Positions 12,113 through 29,470 of a stretch of DNA of 64,000 bases are shown here, piece by piece. How positions within the stretch are numbered: position 1 is the first letter of the stretch; each line of letters starts with the position of its first letter. The notes under the pieces are model-generated. The model saw nothing but the letters and a program-made list of their open reading frames with translations. It did not search any database and was not told where the DNA came from. This DNA is from Cyanobacteriota bacterium (GTDB lineage: Bacteria; Cyanobacteriota; Cyanobacteriia; PCC-6307; Cyanobiaceae): contig JAQCGH010000005.1 in NCBI GenBank assembly GCA_027620015.1, forward strand, positions 1-64,000. Direction: 5' to 3'. Position numbers and translations under genes: made by a program.

Positions 12113-12143
12113 GGCAGCCGTCCCTTAATAGGGGAGCGGCTGT
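12113..12143 (+). other. Stem-loop in the tatD-rpoB intergenic leader
   Basis: An imperfect hairpin: outer stem CAGCCG/CGGCTG and inner stem CCCT/AGGG around a TAAT loop, separated by a small asymmetric bulge. No T run follows, so it is unlikely to be a simple terminator. It lies about 100 nt before the rpoB start in a 212-nt gap that otherwise shows no gene, and could be part of a leader or processing site. Confidence 0.45.
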
Positions 12144-12241
12144 CGGCGTGAGCGTTTGCGGAGCATTCAATCCAGCGGTGATCGGCATCAGAAGCGTTCC
12201 ACTGTCCAGTCCTTATCCACCCGTTCCTGCAGGTTCACCGC

Positions 12242-15532
<3,291 letters not shown>

Positions 15533-15615
15533 TCGCTGATTGATCGCGGATCGCTCCTCCTTGGGGCGAAGCCGTGCCCCCCATTCCTTTCTCGATCTCC
15601 GCGAGCTGCAAGCCG

Positions 15616-17520
15616 ATGTCTAACAGCAACCTCCGCACCGAAAACCACTTCGACTACGTCAAGATCACCTTGGCGTCGCCTGAGCGGATCATGCAGTGGG
15701 GGCAGCGCACGCTGCCTAATGGCCAAGTGGTTGGTGAGGTAACCAAGCCAGAAACCATTAACTACCGCACCCTGAAGCCCGAGATGGATGGGCTCTTCTG
15801 CGAGAAGATCTTTGGCCCGTCCAAGGACTGGGAGTGCCACTGCGGTAAGTACAAACGGGTGCGTCACCGCGGCATCGTCTGCGAGCGCTGTGGTGTGGAG
15901 GTTACGGAGAGCCGGGTGCGCCGTCACCGCATGGGTTTCATCAAACTGGCAGCCCCCGTATCCCACGTTTGGTATCTCAAAGGTATTCCCAGCTACGTAG
16001 CGATCCTGCTCGACATGCCCTTGCGGGATGTTGAGCAGATTGTTTACTTCAACTGCTACGTGGTGCTCGATCCAGGCGACCATAAGGACCTCACCTACAA
16101 GCAACTTCTTACGGAAGATGAGTGGCTGGAGATAGAGGACCAAATTTATGCCGAGGATTCTGATATCGAGAATGAGCCAGTGGTGGGAATCGGCGCCGAG
16201 GCGTTGAAGCAACTGCTGCAAGATATAGAACTCAACGAGAACGCAGAGCAGCTGCGTGAAGATGTTGCCGCCAGCAAGGGGCAAAAGCGCGCCAAGCTGA
16301 TCAAACGCTTGCGAGTAATCGACAACTTCATCGCTACTGGTGCCCGTCCCGACTGGATGGTGCTCGATGTGATCCCTGTTATTCCTCCCGACCTGCGCCC
16401 GATGGTGCAGCTAGATGGCGGTCGCTTCGCCACCTCAGACCTCAACGACCTCTACCGCCGCGTCATCAACCGGAACAACCGATTGGCGCGTCTGCAGGAA
16501 ATCTTGGCTCCTGAAATCATCGTTCGTAACGAGAAGCGAATGCTGCAGGAGGCGGTAGACGCATTAATTGATAACGGTCGCCGTGGACGCACCGTGGTGG
16601 GCGCTAATAACCGGGCTCTGAAATCGCTTAGTGACATCATTGAGGGCAAACAGGGCCGATTCCGTCAAAACTTGCTTGGCAAGCGTGTCGACTACTCCGG
16701 TCGTTCAGTGATCGTGGTGGGTCCGAAGCTGAAGATGCACCAGTGTGGGTTGCCTAAGGAGATGGCGATCGAGCTGTTTCAACCGTTCGTGATTCATCGC
16801 TTGATTCGCCAGAACATCGTCAACAACATCAAGGCTGCCAAGAAGCTGATTCAGCGCGCTGATGATGAAGTGATGCAGGTGCTTCAGGAGGTGATCGAAG
16901 GTCACCCGATCCTGCTGAATCGAGCTCCGACCCTGCACCGTCTTGGCATTCAGGCCTTTGAGCCGATATTGGTTGATGGTCGTGCCATCCAGCTACATCC
17001 ACTGGTGTGCCCAGCCTTTAACGCCGACTTTGACGGTGACCAAATGGCGGTGCACGTGCCGCTGGCGATCGAGGCTCAAACCGAGGCTCGCATGTTGATG
17101 CTCGCCAGCAACAACATCCTTTCTCCCGCAACTGGCGAGCCGATCATCACCCCGTCTCAGGACATGGTGCTTGGTGCTTACTACCTCACGGCAGAAAAGC
17201 CTGGAGCCATAAAGCCCGAATTTGGAGACCGGTCCAAGACCTTTGCCAACCTCGACGATGTGATTGATGCCTTTGAGGAAAAGCACCTTCATCTCCACGA
17301 TTGGATTTGGGTGCGTTTTAACGGTGAGGTGGAGAACGACGATGAGGATAAGCAGCCCCAAAAGGAAGAAACTCTCAGCGATGGCACTCGCATAGAGCAG
17401 TGGCTGTTCCGCCGCGATCGTTTGGATGAAGATGGCGCCTTAATCAGCCGCTACCTACTCACCACCGTGGGCCGTGTCGTGATCAATCACACGATCATCG
17501 ACGCCGTGGCTGCGACCTGA
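15616..17520 (+). CDS. rpoC1: RNA polymerase gamma subunit (N-terminal part of beta')
   Basis: In cyanobacteria beta' is split and this gene encodes its N-terminal half. From the ATG at 15616 the protein has 634 aa and begins [17 protein letters not shown], which matches the family; the track's earlier start adds 14 unlikely residues. The zinc-binding cluster ([20 protein letters not shown]) lies near residue 70, and the catalytic [12 protein letters not shown], with its magnesium-binding Asp triad, is present. It is separated from rpoB by 83 nt. Confidence 0.98.
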   Translation: MSNSNLRTENHFDYVKITLASPERIMQWGQRTLPNGQVVGEVTKPETINYRTLKPEMDGLFCEKIFGPSKDWECHCGKYKRVRHRGIVCERCGVEVTESRVRRHRMGFIKLAAPVSHVWYLKGIPSYVAILLDMPLRDVEQIVYFNCYVVLDPGDHKDLTYKQLLTEDEWLEIEDQIYAEDSDIENEPVVGIGAEALKQLLQDIELNENAEQLREDVAASKGQKRAKLIKRLRVIDNFIATGARPDWMVLDVIPVIPPDLRPMVQLDGGRFATSDLNDLYRRVINRNNRLARLQEILAPEIIVRNEKRMLQEAVDALIDNGRRGRTVVGANNRALKSLSDIIEGKQGRFRQNLLGKRVDYSGRSVIVVGPKLKMHQCGLPKEMAIELFQPFVIHRLIRQNIVNNIKAAKKLIQRADDEVMQVLQEVIEGHPILLNRAPTLHRLGIQAFEPILVDGRAIQLHPLVCPAFNADFDGDQMAVHVPLAIEAQTEARMLMLASNNILSPATGEPIITPSQDMVLGAYYLTAEKPGAIKPEFGDRSKTFANLDDVIDAFEEKHLHLHDWIWVRFNGEVENDDEDKQPQKEETLSDGTRIEQWLFRRDRLDEDGALISRYLLTTVGRVVINHTIIDAVAAT

Positions 17521-22962
<5,442 letters not shown>

Positions 22963-22974
22963 GCTGGAGCTCGA

Positions 22975-24246
22975 TTAGGTGGCGTCGCGACTGGGATCGA
23001 AGGCGCCGCGAGCTTCCTGTTCCCCCCAGGGGGTGAGCTGCAGCATCAGCAGAAAAGCGGGTATCGCGGCAGCAGCCGTAACCAGGAAAAACATTGGCCA
23101 GCCAATGTTGCCCGCCACCACGCCAGCCGGGGCAGATAGCAGCGAGCGGCTCAGGGCGTAGATGCCGGAAAGCAGGGCGTACTGGGTGGCGGAAAAGCGT
23201 GGGTTGCAGAGGCTCATCAGCAGTGCCACAAATACCGCGCCCACCATGCCTCCACTCAGGTTCTCCAGGCTCACGGCGGCGATCAGCCCGCTAAAGCCCC
23301 AATTGAACTGAGCTAGGGCCCAATAGGTGAGGTTGCCGCAGATACCCGCGATGGCGAACAGCCATAGCGAGCGGTTCATGCCGATACGGGCGAACAGCAG
23401 GCCGCCAATCACGGTGCCTGCGATGGTGGCGGCAATCGCCCAGCCCCCTTGTATTAAGCCGATCTGGGCTTCGCTAAACCCCTGTAACTTAAGGAAGGGG
23501 ATGGCCATCGCGTTCAGCAGGCCATCGGGCCAGCGGTAGAGCAGCACCAGCAGCAGCAACTGCCAGGCTCTGTTTGGGCCCGCCCGGAATAGGAACTCTC
23601 GCGTTGGACCAAGCACCGCTTGCCGCAGGCTCGTGACAGGGTGTTGAACTGGTTTAAGTGCCGGTGCCCAGATGGTGCATGGCACTACGGCCGCCAGTAG
23701 ACCTGCGGCGGCAAGAAAAGCGGCCGGCCAGCCAAAGCGATCAGCCAACAAGAACCCCCCGGCACCCACCGCGAGCATGGCGGCCCGGTAGCCGAGGGTG
23801 GCGCCGGAAGCACCTGGCCCCCGCTCTGCTTCTAGCAGTAGGTCGGTGCGGTATGCGTCTACGGCGATGTCCTGGGTGGCGCTGCAAACGGCCAACGTCA
23901 GGGCCGCGATGCCGATGGCGGTGAGGCTGGCTGGATTAGTGCTTGGTTGCAGCAGGGCCATCGCCGCAATCACAACCACCAAAATCAGCTGCATGATCAG
24001 CAGCCAGCCGCGGCGACGGTCGGGCCAGGCGATCGGCCAGCGGTCTAGACACGGCGCCCAAAATAGCTTCAGTGTGTATGGCAGTTCAGCTAGCGGGATC
24101 AGACCAATCAGGGCGAGAGGAATGCCATTAGCGGTGAGCCAGCCCTGCAGCAACTTGCTGCCCACCATTAGCGGGGTGCCGCTAGCTATTCCCTCGACGG
24201 TCACAGCTGTTAGACGCCGCCAGCTGTCGGAACTCTTAGCCATCAC
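22975..24246 (-). CDS. AmpG-like major facilitator transporter
   Basis: A 423-aa integral membrane protein with about twelve hydrophobic segments. The N-terminal pattern (SGTPLMVGSKLLQGWL, then IPLAELPYTLKLFWAPCLDRW) and the AVDAYRTDLL segment after TM4 match the AmpG family, whose E. coli member imports muropeptides for cell-wall recycling. The cargo in cyanobacteria is not established. It converges on rlmN with a 12-nt gap. ATG codons 1 and 2 (MMAKSS) are alternative starts. Confidence 0.85.
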   Translation of the reverse strand: MMAKSSDSWRRLTAVTVEGIASGTPLMVGSKLLQGWLTANGIPLALIGLIPLAELPYTLKLFWAPCLDRWPIAWPDRRRGWLLIMQLILVVVIAAMALLQPSTNPASLTAIGIAALTLAVCSATQDIAVDAYRTDLLLEAERGPGASGATLGYRAAMLAVGAGGFLLADRFGWPAAFLAAAGLLAAVVPCTIWAPALKPVQHPVTSLRQAVLGPTREFLFRAGPNRAWQLLLLVLLYRWPDGLLNAMAIPFLKLQGFSEAQIGLIQGGWAIAATIAGTVIGGLLFARIGMNRSLWLFAIAGICGNLTYWALAQFNWGFSGLIAAVSLENLSGGMVGAVFVALLMSLCNPRFSATQYALLSGIYALSRSLLSAPAGVVAGNIGWPMFFLVTAAAAIPAFLLMLQLTPWGEQEARGAFDPSRDAT

Positions 24247-24310
24247 ATGGGCTTTATTCGTTGAACCCTAGGGGCGATGATGGAACGGAGCACTCGCAAA
24301 CGCCAAGGCT

Positions 24311-24436
24311 GTGCAATTTTTCCGCTCAACCCTGCTGCCGGCCGCCATCGTGGTGTTGTTCGGGCTGGCCCTGTTTGCAGTAAGCGCGCGCATCTGGTTG
24401 CCAGGTGACATGGCGGCCCCTGCCCCGATTGGCTGA
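24311..24436 (+). CDS. 41-aa single-pass membrane microprotein
   Basis: Not in the ORF track because it is too short. From the GTG at 24311 it encodes MQFFRSTLLP, then a hydrophobic helix (AAIVVLFGLALFAVSARI), then WLPGDMAAPAPIG. I have a vague memory of similar small proteins in Synechococcus but know no function. It stops 9 nt before the HEAT-repeat gene and is divergent from the AmpG-like gene. The size and topology resemble small photosystem or cytochrome subunits, but it matches none that I can name. Confidence 0.55.
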   Translation: MQFFRSTLLPAAIVVLFGLALFAVSARIWLPGDMAAPAPIG

Positions 24437-24445
24437 TTCATTGTT

Positions 24446-25288
24446 GTGAGCGTTTCTCCGCAGTCAGATCAGTCATCCGGTGGGGCGAGTCGCTTCGGTG
24501 AAAGTCCGAAGGAGCTCTACCTAGACCCCGAAATGCTGGCTGAGGAGCTGGCTGAGGAGCTGCGTGGTGACCCGCTTGATGATCTTGATAACAGTGATCC
24601 AAAGGCCAGTGATGTGGCGGCCGAGTGCGATCTCGGCTTGGTGTTATTGAGGGGAGACTCGGGCGGCGGCAGCCAGGAGCAGTGCATGCAGGGGTTGCGC
24701 ATTTTTTGCGAACATCGCGACCCACGTGCTCTGCCCCTGCTGCTTCCACTACTGACAGTGAGTTGTCCGATTCTGCGGATGAGTGCGGTTTACGCCTTGG
24801 GCCGCAATCCGAGTCCCCAGGCGGTTGAGCCCTTGCTCGGCCTGTTGGTTTCAGACGACAATGGCTATGTGCGCAAGGCCGTGGCTTGGAGCCTGGGCAA
24901 TTACCCGGAGGCCCCCATACTCAATCCCCTGATCCGCTCCCTGCAGGTGGATATAGCCGCAGTGCGCCTCTGGGCTGCCAGCTCCCTAGCTGAGGCGGGC
25001 TGCACAGGGCCGGCCAAGGCTGATCTCGCAGCGGCCCAGCTTTTGCTAACCCTTCGCATCGACAGGGAGCCGGCGGTGCGCAGCAACAGCGCCTGGGCCC
25101 TTGGTCGCCTCTACGGCGAGCTGGTGGAGCCCAGGCAGCAGCTGGTAGTTGAGTCGCTCTTGCACGCCATGCTCAACGACTTCGAATCGGGGGTGCGCGA
25201 TGAGGCCCGGGTGGCTCTTGAGCAACTCGAACAGCCGGAGGTATTGCAGCGTCTGCAGACGTTGGTGGAGGAAGGATTACTCAGCTAA
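24446..25288 (+). CDS. HEAT-repeat protein
   Basis: A 280-aa soluble protein. The first 60 residues are acidic and low in complexity (LAEELAEELRGDPLDDLDN), followed by about five HEAT-like helical repeats with the recurring VRxxAxxALG pattern (ILRMSAVYALG, YVRKAVAWSLG, AVRLWAASSLAEAG, AVRSNSAWALG, GVRDEARVALEQL). Cyanobacterial relatives include the bilin lyase CpcE and NblB-type proteins; this one may be related, but lyase function cannot be claimed. It is preceded by the 41-aa microprotein and followed by the DUF2997 gene after 48 nt. Confidence 0.85.
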   Translation: MSVSPQSDQSSGGASRFGESPKELYLDPEMLAEELAEELRGDPLDDLDNSDPKASDVAAECDLGLVLLRGDSGGGSQEQCMQGLRIFCEHRDPRALPLLLPLLTVSCPILRMSAVYALGRNPSPQAVEPLLGLLVSDDNGYVRKAVAWSLGNYPEAPILNPLIRSLQVDIAAVRLWAASSLAEAGCTGPAKADLAAAQLLLTLRIDREPAVRSNSAWALGRLYGELVEPRQQLVVESLLHAMLNDFESGVRDEARVALEQLEQPEVLQRLQTLVEEGLLS

Positions 25289-25336
25289 ACGGGCTCTGCA
25301 TTTACTTGTTAACATTCACAAAATTCTTGGTGTGGG

Positions 25337-25540
25337 ATGGAGCAGCTCACCATCCGCTATCGGATTCATTCCGACGGACGCGTCGATGAACTTGTGGAAG
25401 GTCTGCAGGGCATGGCATGCGAGCAACTAACCGAGCGCATTGAAGCCCGGCTTGGGGTTGTGCAGCAGCGCCGTTCAACTGCTGAAGCCTTTCTCTGCCA
25501 GCAACAGATCCAGGAAAGCCAAGTCCAGTCTTTCTCCTGA
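25337..25540 (+). CDS. DUF2997 family protein
   Basis: A 67-aa protein beginning MEQLTIRYRIHSDGRVDELVEG, with one Cys in the ACEQLTERIEARLG segment. This matches the DUF2997 family, which typically sits next to DUF1257 (Ycf35) genes. The function is unknown. Ycf35 follows after 23 nt, so the two genes are likely co-transcribed. Confidence 0.85.
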   Translation: MEQLTIRYRIHSDGRVDELVEGLQGMACEQLTERIEARLGVVQQRRSTAEAFLCQQQIQESQVQSFS

Positions 25541-25563
25541 ACCCACTTACACCTTCCCAACCG

Positions 25564-25953
25564 ATGTCGCACTTCAGCACCATCAAGACCGAGCTTCGTG
25601 ATCGCCAGTCCTTGCTCGAGGCACTCGAGGATCTGGGTCATGGCCCAAGGGAAGGAACCCTGATGGTTCGCGGTTACCGCGGCCAAACCGTGGAGGCCCA
25701 GCTGGCTGTGGCCCAGGGCAATGGAGCTGATATCGGTTTTAGGCTTAACCCCGAGACAGGTAGTTATGAACTGGTGACCGATCTCGACCTCTGGAACCAA
25801 CCCGTGCCAGTGGAGCGTTTCCTGGCCCAGCTTAATCAGCGATATGCCCTGCACAGCATCCTGGCCGCCACGGCTGAGGAGGGTTTCCAGGTGAGCGAAC
25901 AAGTTCAGCAGCAAGACGGCAGTATTGAATTGGTTGTTACCCGTTGGGCTTAA
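25564..25953 (+). CDS. ycf35: Ycf35 / DUF1257 family protein
   Basis: A 129-aa protein starting MSHFSTIKTELRDRQ and containing YELVTDLDLWNQPVPVERFLAQLNQRYA, both diagnostic of Ycf35 (DUF1257), a family found in cyanobacteria and red-lineage plastids. The biochemical role is unknown. It lies between a DUF2997 gene and a ferredoxin gene, suggesting a shared redox-related role, which is an inference from context only. Confidence 0.9.
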   Translation: MSHFSTIKTELRDRQSLLEALEDLGHGPREGTLMVRGYRGQTVEAQLAVAQGNGADIGFRLNPETGSYELVTDLDLWNQPVPVERFLAQLNQRYALHSILAATAEEGFQVSEQVQQQDGSIELVVTRWA

Positions 25954-25973
25954 ATCCGGGAGCTCCTTCCGGC

Positions 25974-26369
25974 ATGTTTGACCCTTCGCTGGCATTCACC
26001 ACCACCGCCCTTCCGCCTGATGCTCGGCGCAGTGGTCACGAACCATTACTAGGAGGAGCTTTAGGTCAGAAGGCTGTTTGGGTAGACGAGGCTGTATGCA
26101 TTGGCTGTCGCTACTGCGCCCATGTTGCTGTCAACACCTTCGCGGTTGAGCCTCACTGGGGACGCTCCCGCGCGATTCGCCAGGATGGTGACTCCACCGA
26201 GCTGATACAGGAGGCGATCGATACCTGTCCCGTTGATTGCATCCATTGGGTTGCTTATGAGCAGTTGCCCAAGTTGCAGCAGCAGCTAGATGGCCAGGAG
26301 ATTCTTCCCCTTGGTGTGCCTTCGCCGGTGCGGTTTAAGCGCACGTTGCCGCGCCCAGGGGCTGCTTAG
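25974..26369 (+). CDS. [4Fe-4S] ferredoxin
   Basis: A bacterial-type ferredoxin of 131 aa from the ATG at 25974; the track's start at 25944 is a TTG inside ycf35 and looks wrong. The cluster ligands are CIGCRYC and the Cys of DTCPVDC. The [12 protein letters not shown] and [14 protein letters not shown] segments match the cyanobacterial and plant chloroplast ferredoxin-like family. The N-terminal 45 residues are a low-complexity leader. It follows ycf35 by 20 nt, and its end overlaps the convergent rsmG by 35 nt. Confidence 0.9.
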   Translation: MFDPSLAFTTTALPPDARRSGHEPLLGGALGQKAVWVDEAVCIGCRYCAHVAVNTFAVEPHWGRSRAIRQDGDSTELIQEAIDTCPVDCIHWVAYEQLPKLQQQLDGQEILPLGVPSPVRFKRTLPRPGAA

Positions 26370-27084
26370 CCGGCAGCCCCACTGCCCTTGGATAGATTCG
26401 CGGGCAGGGGGCTAAGGGCTTAACCACCAGGGCGTGGCGGCTCCCTCTACCACTGGGTAATTCCTTCACCAGGCACTGGTCTATGCCAGCCTTCAAGGGG
26501 GCAAGAGCAGCGTTGAGGTCCTGTTGGTCATTGGCTGACCACTGCCCGCGATAAAGCAGAGCTCGCCCTTGGGGTTGCAGCAACGGCACCAAGTATTCGG
26601 CCACCACTGGCGCGCTGGCCACGGCACGGGCTAGGGCCCAGTCGAACTGGCCCCGACAGGAAAGCTGCTGGCCGGTGCGCTCAATCCGCTCACAGCGCAG
26701 TTGCACTCGCTCCCCAAGCCCCAGCGCTGCGGCCATGGCCTGCACCGCCTCCACCTTGCGCCCCACCGAATCCACCAGGGTTAACTGGGCTTGGGGGAAG
26801 GCGATCGCTAGCGCCAGGCCGGGGAAGCCACCGCCGGTGCCCACATCGATTAGTCGCAGCGGCGCCTGGGCTGTGACCGATTGCAGCAGGGGCACCAGGG
26901 GCCAAAGGCTGTCAAACACCTGGGCTATCCAAAAGTCGTCGTCCTCCACCAGGCGGGTCAAGTTGAGCTTGCTATTCCATTGACGCAACTGCTCCTGCAG
27001 CTCGCCCAGCGACTGTTCTTGGGCTGGGTTGGGCTGCCAGCCGAGCTCCTGCCAGAGGGCATTGCCAGTGAGGGTGCGAGCCAT
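26335..27084 (-). CDS. rsmG: 16S rRNA (guanine527-N7)-methyltransferase RsmG
   Basis: Methylates N7 of G527 in 16S rRNA with SAM. The 249-aa protein from the ATG at 27084 has the family segments [15 protein letters not shown], the SAM-binding loop [16 protein letters not shown] and the [10 protein letters not shown] motif. It converges on the ferredoxin gene, overlapping its 3' end by 35 nt. Confidence 0.95.
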   Translation of the reverse strand: MARTLTGNALWQELGWQPNPAQEQSLGELQEQLRQWNSKLNLTRLVEDDDFWIAQVFDSLWPLVPLLQSVTAQAPLRLIDVGTGGGFPGLALAIAFPQAQLTLVDSVGRKVEAVQAMAAALGLGERVQLRCERIERTGQQLSCRGQFDWALARAVASAPVVAEYLVPLLQPQGRALLYRGQWSANDQQDLNAALAPLKAGIDQCLVKELPSGRGSRHALVVKPLAPCPRIYPRAVGLPAKQPLGAATCA

Positions 27085-27152
27085 CAAACTTGGCTACGGG
27101 TTTCTGATCTCTAGGATCCCGCAGACCGGATCTTTTCCCCGGTGCCCTGCTC

Positions 27153-27614
27153 TTGGCCAGCTCCCCACCCAATTATTACAAGTTGCTCCAGGTGCAGCAG
27201 ACCGCGTCGCCATTGGAGCTACGCCAGGCGTTCCGGAGGCTGAGCAAGCGCTACCACCCCGATACCACCGTGCGGCCGGCTGAGGAGGCTGCCGAGGCTT
27301 TTCAGCTGCTGCAGCAGGCCTATGGGGTGCTTTGCGACCCAACACTGCGCCAGCGCTACGACGATCAGCTGAGCCCGCCTTCGGCGCCCATAAGTCCCGT
27401 TGCACCGGCACCAACCAGCATTAACCGGCCTGCTTCGGTGCGGCGTGATCTTTCTGGCGGCGAGTGGCTTGCGCTGCTACTGCTGGGTTTTGCCATGGTG
27501 TTGAGCTTAGTTCTGGGTGTGGGAGTGGCCTGGATGCGCGGCGCCCAATTGGTGCAATGGCCGAGCTGGTGGCCTGAGGTCACTGCCGCCAACGTGACAG
27601 GGTTGACTTCATGA
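27153..27614 (+). CDS. J-domain protein with C-terminal membrane segment
   Basis: A 153-aa DnaJ-like co-chaperone. The J domain (about residues 7-70) has the essential HPD motif in KRYHPDTT, but there is no zinc finger or substrate-binding domain. A Pro-rich linker (75-95) leads to one membrane helix (LALLLLGFAMVLSLVLGVGVAW), so it should recruit DnaK to a membrane. The start is a TTG at 27153. Its stop overlaps the next start (ATGA). Confidence 0.88.
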   Translation: MASSPPNYYKLLQVQQTASPLELRQAFRRLSKRYHPDTTVRPAEEAAEAFQLLQQAYGVLCDPTLRQRYDDQLSPPSAPISPVAPAPTSINRPASVRRDLSGGEWLALLLLGFAMVLSLVLGVGVAWMRGAQLVQWPSWWPEVTAANVTGLTS

Positions 27615-27877
27615 ACGAGATGCCCAGTTCCCAGACACCGCTGTATCACCACCCCCTGCCGGCTTTGGAGCAATGGCTGGAGCAGTTGGGTGCCAAGCAG
27701 CAGCGCGCCAATCCCTGTCTGTGGGATCTGCACCGCCCGGAATGGAGCTCCCAGATTGAGCTGGAGGTGGACGAGCTCAAAGTGAGCTGGCACAGCGACG
27801 GCCAGGTGTGCGTGCGTCACTTTCCTTATGGTTTATCGCGGGCCGATGCCGAGGCGGTGATTCTGGCGGGGCCTTAA
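27611..27877 (+). CDS. DUF3143 family protein
   Basis: An 88-aa protein with TPLYHHPLPALEQWLEQLGA, HRPEWSSQIELEVDELKVSW and FPYGLSRADAEAVI, matching the DUF3143 family of cyanobacteria. The function is unknown. The 4-nt overlap with the J-domain gene indicates translational coupling, and the pair is worth testing as partners. Its stop lies at the edge of the convergent 51-aa ORF, overlapping by 4 nt. Confidence 0.88.
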   Translation: MNEMPSSQTPLYHHPLPALEQWLEQLGAKQQRANPCLWDLHRPEWSSQIELEVDELKVSWHSDGQVCVRHFPYGLSRADAEAVILAGP

Positions 27878-28029
27878 CGGCAAAGTCGGCTCTGGCGCTC
27901 GCCTGGGCTGGAGAGCTGGCCACAAATGACCAGTCGCATCAGGGATGTTTCTACGTCTGTGAACAGGACCAACACGCCGCCGCAGAGCAGCACCAGGGCG
28001 CCACTAACAAACCAATGCTGCTTGCTCAT
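27874..28029 (-). CDS. 51-aa membrane ORF coupled to bioD
   Basis: From the ATG at 28029, which overlaps the bioD stop as ATGA, the ORF encodes MSKQHWFVSGALVLLCGGVLVLFTDVETSLMRLVICGQLSS and a short basic end. There is one membrane helix (residues 8-24) and two Cys. The track lists it with a 22-residue extension into bioD that I consider wrong. The exact coupling and good helix suggest a real gene at the end of the biotin operon; no function is recognised. Confidence 0.55.
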   Translation of the reverse strand: MSKQHWFVSGALVLLCGGVLVLFTDVETSLMRLVICGQLSSPGERQSRLCR

Positions 28030-28694
28030 CGGTGGGGATTGGGGGCTGCGGCTATGGCTGCAGTCAGGGTACGGCCGAGCTCTTGTGCATGCCATTGAGC
28101 AGCCAGAGCGGAGGCGGTGACAGGTTTTAAAGTTGGTAGTTGGGCTAGCACCGGTGCCTGGGCCAAGGCGGCCAGGGTGGCGGGATTGTCGGGATGAAGT
28201 GGCCCGTTTAGCACCAGACCCAACAGGGGAATGGAGCGATGGCGCAGAGCCTCAACAGACAGCAAGGTGTGGTTGAGGGTGCCCAGGCCGCTGCGGGCCA
28301 CCAGCAGCACCGGCAGCCCCCAGACCGCTAGCTGATCGATCTGCAGCCAGTCGCGGCTCAGGGGCACCAGTAGCCCACCGGCGGTCTCAACTACCAACAC
28401 TCCGGCCACTGATGGCAGGGCCAGGCGGGCCGGGTCGATCGTGATTCCCTCCAGTTCGGCGGCCCAGTGGGGGGACACCGGCGTCTGCAGCCGGTAGGCC
28501 TCCGGTAGCAACCGCGTCGCTGGCAGCTGCAGCAGGGCTTGCAGCCTGCCCGTATCGCCGCCCCCTTCCAGTCCGCTTTGCACCGGTTTCCAGTAGGTGG
28601 CTCCGAGCCCCTGCACCACAAGGGCGCTCACCACCGTTTTGCCCACATCGGTGTCGGTGCCGCAGATCACCAGGGCTTTGCTGTAACTACTCAT
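28026..28694 (-). CDS. bioD: Dethiobiotin synthetase
   Basis: ATP-dependent carboxylation and ring closure of 7,8-diaminopelargonic acid to dethiobiotin. The 222-aa protein has the P-loop GTDTDVGKTVVSA near the N-terminus, KPVQSGLEGG, and VVETAGGLLVPLSRD, all family motifs. Its start overlaps the bioC stop by 4 nt. The bioA, bioB or bioU functions are not in this window. Confidence 0.95.
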   Translation of the reverse strand: MSSYSKALVICGTDTDVGKTVVSALVVQGLGATYWKPVQSGLEGGGDTGRLQALLQLPATRLLPEAYRLQTPVSPHWAAELEGITIDPARLALPSVAGVLVVETAGGLLVPLSRDWLQIDQLAVWGLPVLLVARSGLGTLNHTLLSVEALRHRSIPLLGLVLNGPLHPDNPATLAALAQAPVLAQLPTLKPVTASALAAQWHAQELGRTLTAAIAAAPNPHR

Positions 28695-29470
28695 GGGCCG
28701 GTTCTCTGACCAAGCAGCATCAACACCTCCCAGCTGACGCAGCCGTCAGCGGGCCAGCAGTGCAGCAGCCGGCGCAACTGGGCCGCACTGAGACGGCTGG
28801 CCCGGCTGGCGCTGGCCCCGAGGCCCTGCAGCTGCTGCAGAAAGCCGAGGCCGCTGCCGTAGGCGCGGCTGAAGCGCAGCCGGCGGCTGTAATGAGCTAT
28901 CAGGCCGCCCCTGCTGACGGCGGCCAGCAGGGCTTCGGCATCGGGCAGCCTCAGGGCTGTGCAGGGTACCGCCGCGGTCGCGGCGGCCTGGTGCCACTGG
29001 GGGAAACTGGCACTTGTCGGCACTGCCAGGCCAAGCCAGCCCCCTGGCCGCAACTGCTCGCACCAGTGCTGCACTTGGGCTGGGGGATTCTCCAGCCACT
29101 GCAACGCGAAACTGGAGGTGAGCAGGGAGGCCTGGCCCAGTTGCTCCGGTAACCCCAGGTTGAGGTCCCAGCCGAGCTGGCCGGCGGCGGATGCCAGGGG
29201 GTTATGGGCCAGTAGTTCGGGGCAGATATCAAGCTGCATAAGGCCTTCCTGGCATCCCTGAGCCTTCAGCGCCTGCCCCACCAGCCCGCTGCCGGCGCCA
29301 AGATCGGCCTTGGGCCCGGCGGCCAGGTGGAGGGACCCGCATAGGTGGGCTAGGCGCCATGCCACCCCCTGCTGCAGAAGGGCATGGCGGGCGTAGCCGG
29401 CGGCGTGACGGCCGAAGCGGCTGCTCACTTGCGCGCTAAACACCGCATCTTTTATTTGATTTGCATTCAC
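28691..29470 (-). CDS. bioC: Malonyl-ACP O-methyltransferase BioC
   Basis: Methylates malonyl-ACP so that fatty-acid synthesis can build the pimeloyl chain. From the GTG at 29470, which overlaps the upstream esterase stop (GTGA), the protein has 259 aa; the track's start 63 codons upstream lies inside the esterase gene and is out of family. Landmarks are VSSRFGRHAAGYARHALLQ, the SAM loop DLGAGSGLVG, and LLTSSFALQWLENP. It is the third gene of the operon, coupled to bioK and bioD. Confidence 0.92.
   Translation of the reverse strand: MNANQIKDAVFSAQVSSRFGRHAAGYARHALLQQGVAWRLAHLCGSLHLAAGPKADLGAGSGLVGQALKAQGCQEGLMQLDICPELLAHNPLASAAGQLGWDLNLGLPEQLGQASLLTSSFALQWLENPPAQVQHWCEQLRPGGWLGLAVPTSASFPQWHQAAATAAVPCTALRLPDAEALLAAVSRGGLIAHYSRRLRFSRAYGSGLGFLQQLQGLGASASRASRLSAAQLRRLLHCWPADGCVSWEVLMLLGQRTGP

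Noticed and set aside
26800-26809. HIP1-like octamer GCGATCGC (also near 33515)
   Set aside because: Only a couple of copies were noticed in 64 kb, so there is no sign of HIP1 enrichment worth reporting.
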